The notes under the pieces were generated by a model. It saw nothing but the letters and a program-made list of their open reading frames with translations, was not told the DNA's origin and made no database searches. 64,000 nt of DNA from Salvelinus alpinus (Eukaryota; Chordata; Actinopteri; Salmoniformes; Salmonidae): assembly GCF_045679555.1 (NCBI RefSeq), contig NC_092100.1:33791106-33855105 (forward strand), in the 5' to 3' direction. A program made the translations under genes and the position numbers. Shown here piece by piece: positions 33,254-44,921 of this stretch. Numbering within the stretch: the first letter of the stretch is position 1; each line of letters starts with the position of its first letter.

Positions 33254-34338
33254 CAGTTGAAGTCGGAGGTTTACACTCACTTTAGCCAAATGCATTTAAA
33301 CTCAGTTTTTCCACAATTCCTGACATTTAATCCTAGTAAAAATGCAGTCTTAGGTCAGTTAGGATCACCACTTTATTTTAAGAATGTGAAATGTCAGAAT
33401 AATAGTAGAGAGAATGATTTATTTCTGCTTTTATTTCTTTCATCACATTCCCAGTGGGTCAGAAGTTTACATACACTCAATTAGTATTTGGTAGCACTGC
33501 CTTTAAACAATTTAAACTTGGGTCAAACGTTTTGGGTAGCCTTCCACAAGCTTCCCACAATAAGTTGGGTGAATTTTGGCCCATTCCTCCTGACAGAGCT
33601 GGTGTAACGGAGTCAGGTTTGTAGGCCTCCTTGCTCGCGCACACACTTTTTCAGTTCTGCCCACAAATTCTCTATAGGATTGAGGTCACGGCTTTGTGAT
33701 GGCCACTCCAATACATTGACTTTGTTGTCCTTAAGCCATTTTGCCACAATTTTGGAAGTATGCTTGGGGTCATTGTCCATTTGGAAGACCCATTTGCAAC
33801 CAAGCTTTAACTTCCTGACTGATGTCTTGAGATGCTGTTTCAATATATCCACATAATTTCCCACCCTCACGATGACATCTATTTTGTGAAGCGCACCAGT
33901 CCCTCCTGCAGCCAAGCACCCCCACAACATGATGCTGCCACCCACGTGCTTCACGATTGGGATGGTTTTCTTCGACTTGCAAGCATCCCCCATTTTCCTC
34001 CGAACATAACGATGGTCATTATGGCCAAACAGTTCTATTTTTGTTTCATCAGACCAGAGGACATTTCTCCAAAAAGTCCGATCTTTGTCCCCATGTGCAG
34101 TTGCAAACCTTAGTCTGGCTTTTTTATGGCGGTTTTGGAGGAGTGGCTTCTTCCTTGCTGAGGGGCCTTTCAGGTTATGTCGATATAGGACTTGTTTTAC
34201 TGTGGATATAGATACTTTTGTACATGTTTCCTCCAGCATCTTCACAAGGTCCTTTGCTGTTGCTCTGGGATTGATTTGTACTTTTCCAAAGTACCCTCAT
34301 CCCCAGGAGACAGAACGCGTCTCCTTCCAGAGCGGTAT
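33254..34338 (-). mobile_element. Tc1 element of the Sleeping Beauty group, 5' quarter lost
   Basis: Its left end cagttgaagtcggaggttta follows TA at 33252-33253, and the inner direct repeat gggtcagaagtttacataca is at 33456. It reads inward through the 3' end of a minus-strand transposase and stops at 34338, where a solo LTR begins. The element does not resume beyond the LTR. Confidence 0.88.
33481..34245 (-). pseudogene. Sleeping Beauty-group Tc1 transposase, catalytic domain open
   Basis: A DD34E transposase. The frame 33613-34245 gives 210 residues, matching about residues 88-297 of a 340-residue family protein. The triad is complete: Asp66 in WSDETKIELF, Asp157 in FQMDNDPKHTS and Glu192 in NPIENLW, with spacings of 91 and 35 as in the family. 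The glycine-rich AAGGTGALHKID is present. A frameshift at about 33615 breaks the last 40 residues, which end at a stop at 33481. The N-terminal paired-like DNA-binding domain is absent, so the product could not recognise the ends. Confidence 0.9.
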
Positions 34339-34692
34339 TGTCACGCCCTGACCTTAGAGAGCCTTTTATGTCTCTATTTGGTTTGGTCAGGGTGTGATTT
34401 GGGGTGGGCATTCTATGTTTTGTTTTCTATGATTTTGTGGTTCTATGTTTTGGCCGGGTATGGTTCTCAATCAGGGACAGCTGTCTATCGTTGTCTCTGA
34501 TTGGGAACCATACTTAGGTATCCCTTTTTTCCTCCTTTCGTTGTGGGTAGTTGTCTTTGTTTGTGGCACTATAGCCCCTAAGCTTCAAGGTTGTTTTTCA
34601 TTTGTTGTTTTGTTGGCGACATTTTGAAATAAAAAGGAAAATGTATGCTCACCACGCTGCAGCTTGGTCTTCTTCCAGCAACGGCCGTGACA
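34339..34692 (+). mobile_element. Solo LTR, same family as 21928
   Basis: Starts TGTCACGCCC and ends CCGTGACA, 354 bp. Body ggttctcaatcagggacagc is shared with the 21928 copy, and aaataaaaagg near 34628 is a likely poly-A signal. Flanks are ggtat (34334-34338) and agtgt (34693-34697); they differ at two positions, so a mutated target duplication is possible but not shown. Confidence 0.82.
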
Positions 34693-36983
34693 AGTGTACT
34701 GCAGTTGAACTGCATTTATACTGCATTCTAACTGCATTTTTTCCGTAAAGGCTTCAACGGTAATGAAGGTCAGATGTTCTCATGGCCATGTTTAGACATC
34801 TGTAAGGCCTCACTTGTTTTCGTTTTGATTTTTGTATCATTAGAGTACAAAATTACCAGAGAGTTGCATGTTTATCACCAGGGTTTCAGCTTGTGTTTCT
34901 TGTTGATGCTTCACTGTCTGCCACAAGTGTTTTGACAAAAAATAAGGTTGTGTTCGTGTTCATGCCCTTGTACTAATCTGTTTGCATTGTCATTCTTTCA
35001 TTTAGAACTGTTGCACTCTTGTTTTGTTCTGTTTGACTTGTTAACAGCAGAGAAACAAAGGATGGAAAAATCCAGAGAAAACAGGCTGTGGAAGTGTCGA
35101 AGTGATGAATTGCTTGCAGCATTAGCTGAGGCATCTGAAAGGCCTGGCTTGACCCTGGTTATTAATTGCAAAGCTGGTCTAATAGACAGTGGTAAATATG
35201 AGAAGAGCTGCAAAGTTTCAGTTTGTGGGAAGAATGTGCTTTAAAATGCTTTGGTAAGGTACATAGACTATGAACATTAGACATCCAGTCTTTTAGCCTA
35301 GGGTATTATTTTATAATTCACTTCTTACAATGTATAGGCCTAGTAATGAGAGCGAGGTGATGTGGAGGACACCATATTAGAAGGAATACCCGTCTTCTAC
35401 ATCAGTGATATGGGGACCTTTATGCTTTCAGAGCATAACTCTCTGTCTGTTTGACTCTTGACCCCACTCATATTGGGCTGAGTCTGTCCATGCATTGGGT
35501 TAAGTATGTCACCATTACTGGTGTGGCATTATCTCCCATGATTAATGTATGTGTGAGGCCAGATATCACTACACTAATGTCCATGTTGCTTCTACATCAT
35601 TTTCCTCATATCAGGGAGGATGTCACTGAGTGAGGTTGTCATGACGTTGATTGTTCTCGCCTCTGTTCAGCGGTTACAGAAGGGGCCTAGCACTCGCCTC
35701 TGACCTTTTAATTAGGGAAGTGCTCTCAGGGGCCGGGGGCCAGGATGCTACTGCTAAGTGTGATTAATCAGCACCATGCATCACGCTGAGTCTGAACACT
35801 GATCACTTCTCAACTCCATGTGTGAAATCTGAGTAATTCTCTGACATCTAACACCCTCAAAGGAACTCATTGTCTGGTTATTGAATTATACAACCACAGT
35901 GATTCTCATGAAAGTCCGTGTTTTGTAGCTAAATATTTGGATTGGTAGGAGAACGAAGAAAAACAATAACTAGATGTATGCCTGATTTTCTTTGTTCCAT
36001 TTTTGCTTTCTGTACAATGTGATATTGATATAATAAGAATAGGCTAATTGTTCTTTGTTTGATTAACATTTTACAATGTTACTTCACTCACATAATATGA
36101 ATATTTCTACTTTAATATGTTTAATTGCTGAAGTGAACCACTGTATTCCATGAAAATGATTCTCTTCCTTTTTGCTTCTCTTGTCAAGGTCATCCCCTCC
36201 AGTTGAATGCTTTTGTTATTTCCCCTCCGCTTCATGCAATGTAATACTGGAATCTATGAGCAACTTTGTAACCGCACAATTCTTTGTGAAAATAGCATTT
36301 TATTGCAGTGGAAAATAGAAAGCTGTGTGTTGAGCAATAATATTTCATAGCTGCTGTCCCCTGCGGTTATAAGGGTTCAACCAATTTGTGGTAGTAGGGG
36401 TCAGCTCCATCTGTAGGGGTGTTTACATTTTGGCCTTCCCCAGGCCAATAGTTCTCTACTCAATAGTAGGCCATGTCCTCTACACACACTGGACATCATA
36501 CAGTCAGTCTGCTCTCTCCAAGATCATCTTCTGTTCTGCATTCCAGTCAACCTACAGTCTCTAACGCGTTCGGAATTTCATTCTTCAGTTTGTAAAAGAG
36601 GCAGAAGCAAAAGACTAGCTAGACTGATTTGCTCCCTTGCCTGTCATACTTCTTAAGTTCTACACAGCAACACACAATGGCCCCTTTATTTTCTCATTCT
36701 GTTTGGGCGTATCACTGCTGAGATGTGCTATATTGTTGGGAAGTGAAGGTCACATCTGCATGTTACGATGCTGGAGCTGTATTCTGTCTTTGTTGGGAAC
36801 GCTGTCAGAAAAAACACCTGGACATAATTATGGATATTCTCAGACTAGCATAGTAAGATTCATAAACATACTCATATTGATTTTGTAGATGGCTACGTTC
36901 AAAGATATGGCATGTATGATCTATAGTTTGATTTGAAACCTACTCATACAACTGTGAAATAGCATTATGGGCTGTCAGTTTTA
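34693..36983. other. Unique non-coding stretch
   Basis: 2.3 kb with no recognised repeat. The segment 35640-35840 has homeodomain-like words (ttttaattaggg, gtgattaatcagc) in otherwise mixed sequence and could be a conserved regulatory block. A small ORF at 35058-35244 follows an acceptor-like ttgttaacag but has no recognisable domain. Confidence 0.35.
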
Positions 36984-37517
36984 GTGACCGTTTTTGTGAC
37001 CTGTTTTTCTTTTGAAGCCAGAAGGAGGCTAGTATCAGCTACATTTATGCCTTTACTGGACTATGGGGATATTTTATATATGAATGCTTCCGCTCAGTGT
37101 TTGAGATCAATTGACACTCTTTACCATGGCACTTTGAGATTTATTTTAAACTGCAAAACCCTTACGCACCACTGCACTTTGTATACCAGGGTTGGCTGGC
37201 CTTCTCTAGTCATTCGTAGGCTCAGTCACTGGTATACTTTTATTTACAAAGCCATTTTGGGTTTACTACCTTTTTATTTTGGCATTTTTATTGTTCAGAA
37301 ATGTGGTGGGTACTCTCTTCGTTCGCTGGACTTTATCCTGCTAACTGTTCCAAATGTCCGAACTGAATTTGGTAAAAGGGCTTTTATGTACTCTGCGCCA
37401 TCGTCTTGGAACACCTTACAAAATCATTTTAAACTGGAAGAACTTGTCCCGAGTGGTGTTTTTAAATCACTGATGAAGGATTTTGAGGCTGATTCCCTGA
37501 CCTGTCAATGTTTTTAA
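36984..37517 (+). pseudogene. C-terminal fragment of a non-LTR reverse transcriptase
   Basis: A 177-residue open frame with no internal stop. ATFMPLLDYGDILYMNASAQ, LDTLYHG-like DTLYHGTLRFILNCKTLTHH, GWPSLVIRRLSHWYTFIYKA and LTVPNVRTEFGKRAFMYSAP are characteristic of the region after the RT thumb in a fish LINE different from copies A-C. It ends at a stop after CQCF. The palm domain and endonuclease are not found upstream. It is a 5'-truncated insertion, the usual outcome of LINE copying, and the open frame suggests it is fairly young. Confidence 0.75.
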
Positions 37518-37572
37518 TTTGCTGTTTTTGATTTTGTTATACTCTTGTGAATTCAATGGTTTTTACTAGATT

Positions 37573-37691
37573 ACAGGCCAAACACCTAGAAATACAAAAC
37601 ATAGAACAAAACAAAGAATGCCCACCCACATCACACCCTGACCAAACAAAAAATAGAAACATACCAAGCAATCTACGGTCAGGGCGTGACA
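37573..37691 (-). mobile_element. LTR fragment, 5' part
   Basis: Reverse complement starts TGTCACGCCCTGACC and continues ggtcagggtgtgatgtggg, the first about 120 bp of the LTR family at 21928 and 34339. The rest is missing. Confidence 0.78.
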
Positions 37692-37714
37692 CATAGGGAG
37701 ATAGGGGCTGCAAC

Positions 37715-38563
37715 TCAATATTAGGAAGGTGATTGATGTGATTTGATTAGAGGGAGAGAGTGAGGGGTGAGATGTGTAAAATGCATCTGACAAGGGAGGT
37801 GAAATATAACTCCCATTTAACTTTTCCAAATTAATATAATGTAGTGTTTTGATCACATTTATGTAATTTCTATTTTTAAACACAAATCAAAGCATGACAT
37901 GTTGTTACTGAGAAAATACACTGTAGTTTTCCTACTCATCTGGGGAGTGTGTTTCTGGCCTGTACAGTTTGTCCATGGTGCTGGATAAGAGTTGAATGAT
38001 GGCTATGTAGGGACGAATAAGGAGTAAGTATCAGTAAATCCCTAGTGAAGTATTGATGGCACCACATCAAGCACTGAGGCAGCCATCATGCTGACATGTC
38101 CATATAATGGTAAACTTTGCCTTCAAGGCCTTACTAAAATCTCAAGTGATCTCAGGATTCAGCTGCATGACCTAATAAAAAAGTCAACTTTGTTCACTGT
38201 TTAAAACAGCTGGAAAAGAAATTACAAGCAACATGTAGGGGAGATTGTTTAGCCATTTTTTATTAGGCAAGTCAGTTAAGAATTAATTCTTATTTACAAT
38301 GATGGCCTACCAGGGAACAGTGGGTTAACTGCCTTGTTTAGGGGCAGAACAACATATTTTTACCTTGTCAGCTCAGGGATTCAATCCAGCAACCTTTTGG
38401 TTACTGGCCCAACGCTCTAACCACTAGGCTACCTGCCGCCCCAAAAGCATCACTACATCAAGGGAAATAAAGTATTCTTTCTAACAAAGATATCTACATA
38501 TATTTCAGTATGTTGTGTATCTCTGGAAATAATCAGAATGAATGTAAACATAACAGTTTTGAA
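37715..38563 (-). repeat. Arm 2 of the inverted duplication (partner 12791-13482)
   Basis: Reverse complement of arm 1, about 24 kb away. It includes aactcaatattaggaaggtg (Tc1 end), the unique middle (tgatggctatgtagggacga) and gtaggggagattgtttagcc (TIR element end). An HpaI SINE at 38259-38445 sits inside it and not in arm 1. By eye the arms are roughly nine-tenths identical. Confidence 0.8.
38259..38445 (-). mobile_element. HpaI-type SINE
   Basis: Minus-strand copy with tail ttaggcaagtcagttaagaa at the left and head ccactaggctacctgccgcc at the right. Its absence from arm 1 of the inverted duplication dates it after the duplication. Confidence 0.9.
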
Positions 38564-38564
38564 G

Positions 38565-39190
38565 CTATCCGCCTGTTAGCGGGTGCAGTACAATGGTGTG
38601 CAGAACGGCATCTCGGAACACACAACTCGTTGATCCTTGTCACGGATGGGCTATTGCAGCAGACGACCACCCTGGAGTCCACTCCTATCAGCTAAAAACA
38701 AGAAGTGGCTCCAGTGGGCACTCGATCACCAACAGTGGACAATTGAGGAGTGGAAAAACATTACCTGGTCTGATGAATGCCAGTTCCTGTTTCGTCATGC
38801 TGATGGCTGAGTCAGGATTTGGCGTAAGCAGCGTCCATGCACCTATCCTACCTGGTGTCAACGGTATAGACTGGTGGCGGTGGTGTATTGGTGTGGGAAA
38901 TCTTTTCCTGGCACATGTTAGGTCCCTTGATACCAATTAAGCAACAATTGAATGCCACAGCGTATCTGAACATTGTTGCTGACCAAACCCAATAGAGCAT
39001 CTTTCAGATGAGATGGAATGGGCTGTTGGCAACTGCATAATGCCATCACGTCAGCATGGACCAACATCCCTGTGGAACGTTTCCAAAACCTTGTAGAATC
39101 CATTCCCGAAGAATTCAGGATGTTCCGGAGTCAAAGGGGGTTCCGATCTGGTACTATATGGGTACCTAGTAAAACTGGCCAGTGAGTATA
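38565..39190 (+). pseudogene. Tc1-like transposase remnant
   Basis: The plus strand reads the catalytic half of a Tc1-like transposase in fragments: KWLQWALDHQQWTIEEWKN then WSDECQFLFRHADG, with the first catalytic aspartate in SDECQF, then several stops, and a C-terminal TNIPVERFQNLVESIPEEFR. The N-terminus is missing and the copy abuts the inverted-duplication arm at 38563. It probably belongs to the same family as the remnant at 13464. Confidence 0.78.
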
Positions 39191-39194
39191 TACA

Positions 39195-40058
39195 CTGAAC
39201 AAAAAATGTAAACGCACCATGCAACAATTTCAAAAATTTTACTGAGCTACAGTTCAAGTAAGGAAATCAGTCAATTGTAATAAATTCATTAGGCACATAG
39301 CTGGGAATACAGACATGCATCTGTTGTTCACATATGCCTTTAAAAAAAAGGTAGGGACATGGACCAGAAAACCTGTCAGTATCTGGTGTGCAGGGCAACA
39401 CATCTCCTGCGCATAGAGTTGATCAGGCTGCTGATTGTGGCCTGTGGAATGTTGTCCCACTCCTCATCAATGGCTGTGTAAAGTTGATGGATATTGGCGG
39501 GAACTGGAACACGCTGTCATACACTTCGATCCAGAGAATCCCAAACTTGCTCAATGGGTTACATGTCTGGTGAGTATGCAGGCCATGAAAGAACTGGGCC
39601 ATTTTCAGCTTCCAGGAATTGTCTACAGATCTTTGCGACATACGGCCGTGCATTGAAACATAACGTGAAAGAGGCAGATGAATAGCACAACAATGGACCT
39701 AAGGATCTCATCACGGTATCTCTGTGCATTCAAATTGCCATCAATAAAATGCAATTGTATTCATTGTCCGTAGTTTATGCCTGCCCATACCATAAGCCAC
39801 CATGCGGCACTCTGTTCACAACGTTGACATCAGCAAACCGCTCGCCCACATGATGCCATACATGTGGTCTGCGGTTGGGAGGCCGGTTGGACATACTGCC
39901 AAATTCTCTAAAACAACGTTGGAGGCGGCTTATGGTAGAGAAATGAACAATAAATTATCTTGCAATAGCTCTGTTGGACATTCCTGCAGTCAGCATGCCT
40001 ATTGCACTCTCTCTCAAAACTTGAGACATCTATGGCATTGTGTTGTGTGACAAAACAG
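39195..40058 (-). mobile_element. Tc1-like element Y, truncated and deleted
   Basis: Left end ctgaacaaaaaatgtaaacg. It reads back through transposase text in reverse complement (gtgttccagttcc as gggaactggaacacgctgtc; caaactgctcgc-like aaaccgctcgcccacatgat; ttctctaaaacaacgttgga). It stops near 40058 at the start of LINE copy C. All frames are broken. Confidence 0.8.
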
Positions 40059-40059
40059 T

Positions 40060-40950
40060 GACTAAGGGACCATTTCAGGTCATCAGTGATGTGCACACCG
40101 AGGAACTTGAACCTCTCCACTGTGGCCTGTTGATGTGGATGAGGGCGTGCTCTCTCTTCTCTCTCTGCTCTGCTGCTCTCTTCTGTAGACCATGATCAGC
40201 CTCTTTGTTTTGTTGACATTGAGGGTGCGGTTATGTTCCTGGCACCACTCCGCCAGGGCTCTCAACTCCTCCCTGTAGGCTGTTTCATTGTTGTTGGTAA
40301 TCAAGGCTACCACTGTTGTGTCGTCAGAAAACGTGATGATTAAGATGGAGACGTGCATGGACACGCAGTCATGGGTAAAAAGGGAGTACAGGAGGGGACT
40401 TAGCACGCACCCCTGACAGGCGCCCATGTTGAGGATCAGCGTGGCGGAGGTGTTGTTGCATACCTTCACCACCAGGACCCAGTTGCAGAGGGAAGGGATC
40501 AGTCCCAGGGTCCCTAGCCTGGTGATTAGCTTGGAGAGCACTATGGTGATGAAGGCTGAGCTGTAGTCTATGAACAGCATTCTTACATAGTTATTTCCCC
40601 TTTTGTCCAGGTGGACCTGTTGGGGCGGTATGATAATTGTGGTGGGTCTAGGGTGTCGGGCAAACTGGAGGTGATATGGTCCTCATTAACTAAATTTAAA
40701 GCACTTCATGATGACAGAAGTGAGTCATTTAGTTTACTTACCTTTGCTTTCTTGGGTACAGGAACAATGGTGGAAATCTTGAAGTAACTGGGGACAACAG
40801 TATGGGATATGAAGAGATTGAATATGTCCTCAAACACTCCAGCCAGCTGGTTTGCACATGCTCGGGGGACGCGTCTTGGATGCCGTGAGGATTAACGCGT
40901 AAATGACCTACTCACGGTGGCCACTATACTCAACTGTGCTCTACTGTATT
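40060..40950 (-). pseudogene. LINE copy C, reverse transcriptase fragment
   Basis: A minus-strand piece of a LINE related to copies A and B but more diverged. The frame 40083-40580 has [30 protein letters not shown] and FSDDTTVVALITNN, where FSDD stands for the catalytic FADD, then ETAYREELRALAEWCQEHNR. The motif is complete apart from the Ala-to-Ser change. Both ends of the LINE are missing. Confidence 0.82.
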
Positions 40951-41411
40951 GTACTGTGCTCTCCAAAATTGTGAAACATAGATGTCTGTGATCGGTTCAG
41001 ATTTGTTCCAGACTGGGCCAAATTTGAATCAATCATAGACGTCTATGTTTGGGCCAAATCAAGTCCAGACTGGACCAAAAGTCAACATCTGTGGACGTTG
41101 AAATTAAAGCTGGTCCGGAAGTACCAAAAAAAATACATCTGTGGACTTTGAAATGGAAAGTCCAAGGCAGACTAGCAAAATGTCAACATCTTTTAAACAT
41201 CCATGAACATCCGGGGTGTCGGTCGGTGTAAGTGGGTAAGGATGGAAATGGAAAGAGAGGGGGCTCATGGTTAGGTGTAAGATTAGGGAGAGGTGATATT
41301 AACTGGAGAGAAAGAGAAAAGGGAGAGAGGCAGAGGGGGGGGGGGGGGATTTTTCCAAACCTTTGCTTATTCCTAATATTTAGGATGGAAAATATTTGAA
41401 AAATGTATATA
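40951..41411. repeat. Degenerate internal repeats and poly-G tract
   Basis: The words acatctgtggacgttgaaat (41083) and acatctgtggactttgaaat (41133) mark an imperfect tandem repeat of about 50 bp. A run of at least 14 G lies at 41334-41349, at the end of a purine-rich block from 41250. No gene. Confidence 0.55.
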
Positions 41412-43019
41412 CGGTTAAAGTCGGAGGTTTACAGACACTTAGGTTGGAGACCTTAAACCACTCCACTAATTTCTTGTTAACAAACTATAGTTTTGGCAAG
41501 TCGGTTAGGACACCTACTTTGTGTAAGTAATTTTTTGAGCAATTGTTTGCAGACAGATTATTTCACTTATAATTCACTGTATCACAATTCCAGTGGGTCA
41601 GAAGTTAACATACACCAAGTTGACTGTGCCTTTAAACAGCTTAGAAAATTCCAGGAAATTATGTCATGGCTTTAGGAACTTCTGATAGGCTAGTTGACAT
41701 CATTTGAGTCAATTGGAGGTGTACCTGTGGATGTATTTCAGGGCCTACCTTCAAACTCAGTGCCTCTTTGCTTGACATCATGGAAAAATCAAAAGAAATC
41801 AGCCAAGACCTCAGAAAAAACATTGTAGACAAGTCTGGTTCATCCTTGGGAGTAATTTCCAAATGCCTGAAGATACCACGTTCATCTGTACAAACAATAG
41901 TACGCAAGTGTAAACACCATGGGACCGCGCAGCATACCGCTCAGGAAGGAGACGCATTCTGTCTCCTAGAGATGAACGTACTGTGGTGCGAAAAGTGCAA
42001 ATCAATCGCAGAACAACAGCAAAGGACCTTGTGAAGATGCTGGAGGAAACAGGTACAAAAGTATCTATATCCACAGTAAAACAAGTCCTATCTCAACATA
42101 ACCTGAAAGGCCGCTCAGCAAGGAGGAAGCCACTCCTCCAAAACAGCCATAAAAAAGCCAGTCTACGGTTTGCAACTGCACATGGGGACAAAGATCGGAC
42201 TTTTTGGAGAAATGTCCTCTGGTCTGATGAAACAAAAATAGAACTGTTTGGCCATAATGACCATCGTTATATTTGGAGGAAAAAGGGGGACGCTTGCAAG
42301 ACGAAGAACACCATCCCAACCGTGAATCACGTGGGTGGCAACATCATGTTGTGGTGGTGCTTTGCTGCAGGAGGGCCTGGTGCACTTCACAAAATAGATG
42401 GCATCATGAGGGTGGAAAATTATGTGGATATATTGAAGCAGCATCTCAAGACATCAGTCAGGAAGTTAAAGCTTGGTCGCAAATGGGTCTTCCAAATGGA
42501 CAATGACCCCAAGCATACTTCCAAAGATGTGGCAAAATGGCTTAAGGACAACAAAGTCAAGGTATTGGAGTGGCCATCACAAACCCTGACCTCAATGCTA
42601 TAGAATATTTGTGGGCAGAATTGAAAAAACATGTGCGAGCAAGGAGGCCTACAAGCCTGACTCAGTTACATCAGCTCTATCACGAGGAATGGGCCAAAAT
42701 TCACCCAACTTATTGTAGGAAGCTTGTGGAAGGCTACCTGAAACGTTTGACTCAAGTTAAACAATTTGAAGGCAATGCTACCAAATACTAATTGAGTGTA
42801 TGTAAACTTCTGACCCACTGGGAATGTGATGAAAGAAATAAAAGCAGAAATAAATCATTCTCTCTACTATTATTCTGACATTTCACATTCTTAAAATAAA
42901 GTGGTGATCCTAACTGACCTAAGACAGGGAATTTTTACTAGGATTACATGTCAGGAATTGTGAAAAACTGAGTTTAAATGTATTTGGCTAAGCTGTATGT
43001 AAACTTCTGACTACAACTG
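41412..43019 (+). mobile_element. Full-length Tc1 transposon of the Sleeping Beauty group
   Basis: 1608 bp, flanked by TA at 41410-41411 and 43020-43021. Left end cggttaaagtcggaggttta and right end acttctgactacaactg are inverted. Inner repeats (gggtcagaagttaacataca at 41596; cttctgacccactgggaatg) give the IR/DR arrangement with two binding sites per end. Best preserved DNA transposon in the window. The outer left end has a few substitutions. Confidence 0.95.
41780..42791 (+). pseudogene. Sleeping Beauty-group Tc1 transposase, two frameshifts
   Basis: Starts [20 protein letters not shown] with the N-terminal paired-like helix-turn-helix; two residues after VD are missing compared with relatives. 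The first frame is lost near 41935. The second frame (41983-42603) carries Asp82 in WSDETKIELF and Asp173 in FQMDNDPKHTS, spaced as expected. A second shift near 42580 moves to the frame with NAIEYLWAELKK, holding the catalytic Glu, and the C-terminus EGNATKY with its stop at 42791. All catalytic residues exist but in different frames, so the copy is inactive while its ends could still be mobilised in trans. Confidence 0.92.
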
Positions 43020-43021
43020 TA

Positions 43022-43983
43022 TGCCTTAATTTCTCTAAAATAAAAACTTTTAGCTTTCATTTGATTTGACATGCTCCTATGAAATTCACATGTAGGTGCT
43101 CATGGGACCTTTTACATGGAAGTGCAAACCGACAGTGGCTTCCATATCATCAGCACGGTATTTGAAGCAGTTTACCTCAACCTTTCTCGTAAAGACATGT
43201 GACAACTATACAAAATATGTCCTTCAAACACTAACACAATTCATCAGCTCCACAGAAGGATCTCTTGAGTTCACGCTTGAGTTAAATGGCCTTTGTTTGA
43301 GGATGTTGAGTGGTAGCATTCGTTTTGGCAGTGCTACAATGCTGGGTAAACTGGACAGTCCAAAATGACCCAAACAGGAAACCCACATGATTGACATTCA
43401 ATTGTAAGTCGAAACAATGATGTTCCAAGAGTCAATCTGAACAATATAAAGTCAATTTGAACAGTATTATCTATCAATGGCAATTTGCCAGATGGGCAAA
43501 GTGTGCACAGTGGTACAGGCAGTGTGGCTGCAAGGCAAACAGTATACTATCTTCCTGGATGGACAGAGCTTAACTTGGAATGCTAGCTGTGTAAACACAG
43601 AGAGTGCACAATAACATGATGACACAGTCTCTGTTGGGAGGCACAAGATTTGTCTCGATTTGGAGATGAGTGATGCAGGGACAGTAGGAGGGGGAGAGGG
43701 GATCATTTTTCACGCTTTAGGTTCCAATTTTTGTCCATGGTCTTTTTCATTCTAAAACGTCAATCGATTCTGTTATTTTTCTACAGTTCTCTCTATGGAT
43801 CGATATGAGACTGAGCAAAGAGAGAAATCCAAGGGTTTTAATGTTTCCTTCAATCTTGAGGTAATAGCAGGGGGGACTGAGGAGCTGTGCTCTCTGCCAG
43901 TAACATCTGGCACCAGCTGGAGAAGCATTGGCTGCTATTTTCTGCTGTTTGACTCAATGTGCTGTCAAGACCTCTTCAAAACA
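43022..43983 (+). other. Unique stretch with an exon-like segment
   Basis: Mostly plain non-coding DNA. At 43786-43859 an acceptor-like ttatttttctacag precedes an open 74-bp segment ending cttgag before gtaata, a donor-like site. The reading, starting MDRYETEQREKSKG, has no recognisable domain. It may be chance. Confidence 0.3.
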
Positions 43984-44921
43984 CTGGCTGTTTTCGAATA
44001 CCCATATGTCCGTCCTAAATAGTAGGCTGCTTGAGTATGCGAACAAAAAAGTTTAATAGTATGCAACATTTCGAAAATCGGGTGTACTTTAAATGCCCGG
44101 ATGTCATACTAATTTCGGCTTTGACAACAGCTGATCAATTAGATATAGGGATGCGCTAGTGAAATCAACTAATAGCGGGAAACAACACAATCGCGCATGA
44201 CGCCTTCTAAGTATGCAAAAATAGAATGTTTTATAGTATGTACATTTTTGAAAATCAAGTATGGTTTAAATACCAGTATGTTATATTCATTTTGGCTCTT
44301 CATCTAGTAGAATTCGATGCAAACTTCCACCATGCATTGGAAGAGGTGGGCTGCGAGTGATAGTCCCTAGTTCTCTTCAAGTAGCATCAACAAAACTATG
44401 CTACTTAATTGGGAAGATGCCAAATAGCAAAGCTTCTGCGGTGGTGTTCAAGATTTGAACAGAAGTCTTCATTTTGTTTTAGTGTGTGTACTATAGTATT
44501 TGATTTAATTTATATATGTTATATCACTTTGGTTTCACTAATAAATATGTTGAAATGGACCCAAATTATCTGTTTCTGTCTTCAGTCCTTTTTAACCTCC
44601 TGTATACGTTGAATGTGATAGTCTGATTATAAGCAGCCTGAGTAGGCCTATACCTCCATTCCTATTCTATTCAGAGTTTAGAGAAACAAATCAAATCAGC
44701 TATTATCAGGCTGGTTAATGTGATGCATGTCTGTTGAATTCGGAAAAATCCACTCGGCCCCGCCCCACCTACACAGCCAATCAGGAGCCGCTACTGCGTT
44801 GACGCCATAGCATACTGCATACTTTTTACTGAACAGTATGCTAAATAGTATGCTATGATGAGTACATACTATGCAGTTTAAGTATGTAGTACACTAATAT
44901 GAGTATTCGGACACGGCCAGT
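43984..44921. mobile_element. TIR element of the TAGTATGC type
   Basis: Ends are ctggctgttttcgaatacccat and atgagtattcggacacggccag, inverted with few mismatches. Subterminal text rich in tagtatgc and cagtatgc occurs on both sides. The centre (44400-44740) includes unrelated sequence. No transposase was found and I could not define a target duplication. Confidence 0.58.

Noticed and set aside
35058..35244. Possible small exon starting MEKSRENRLWK
   Set aside because: Acceptor-like site present, but no domain and no convincing donor; not enough to call a gene.
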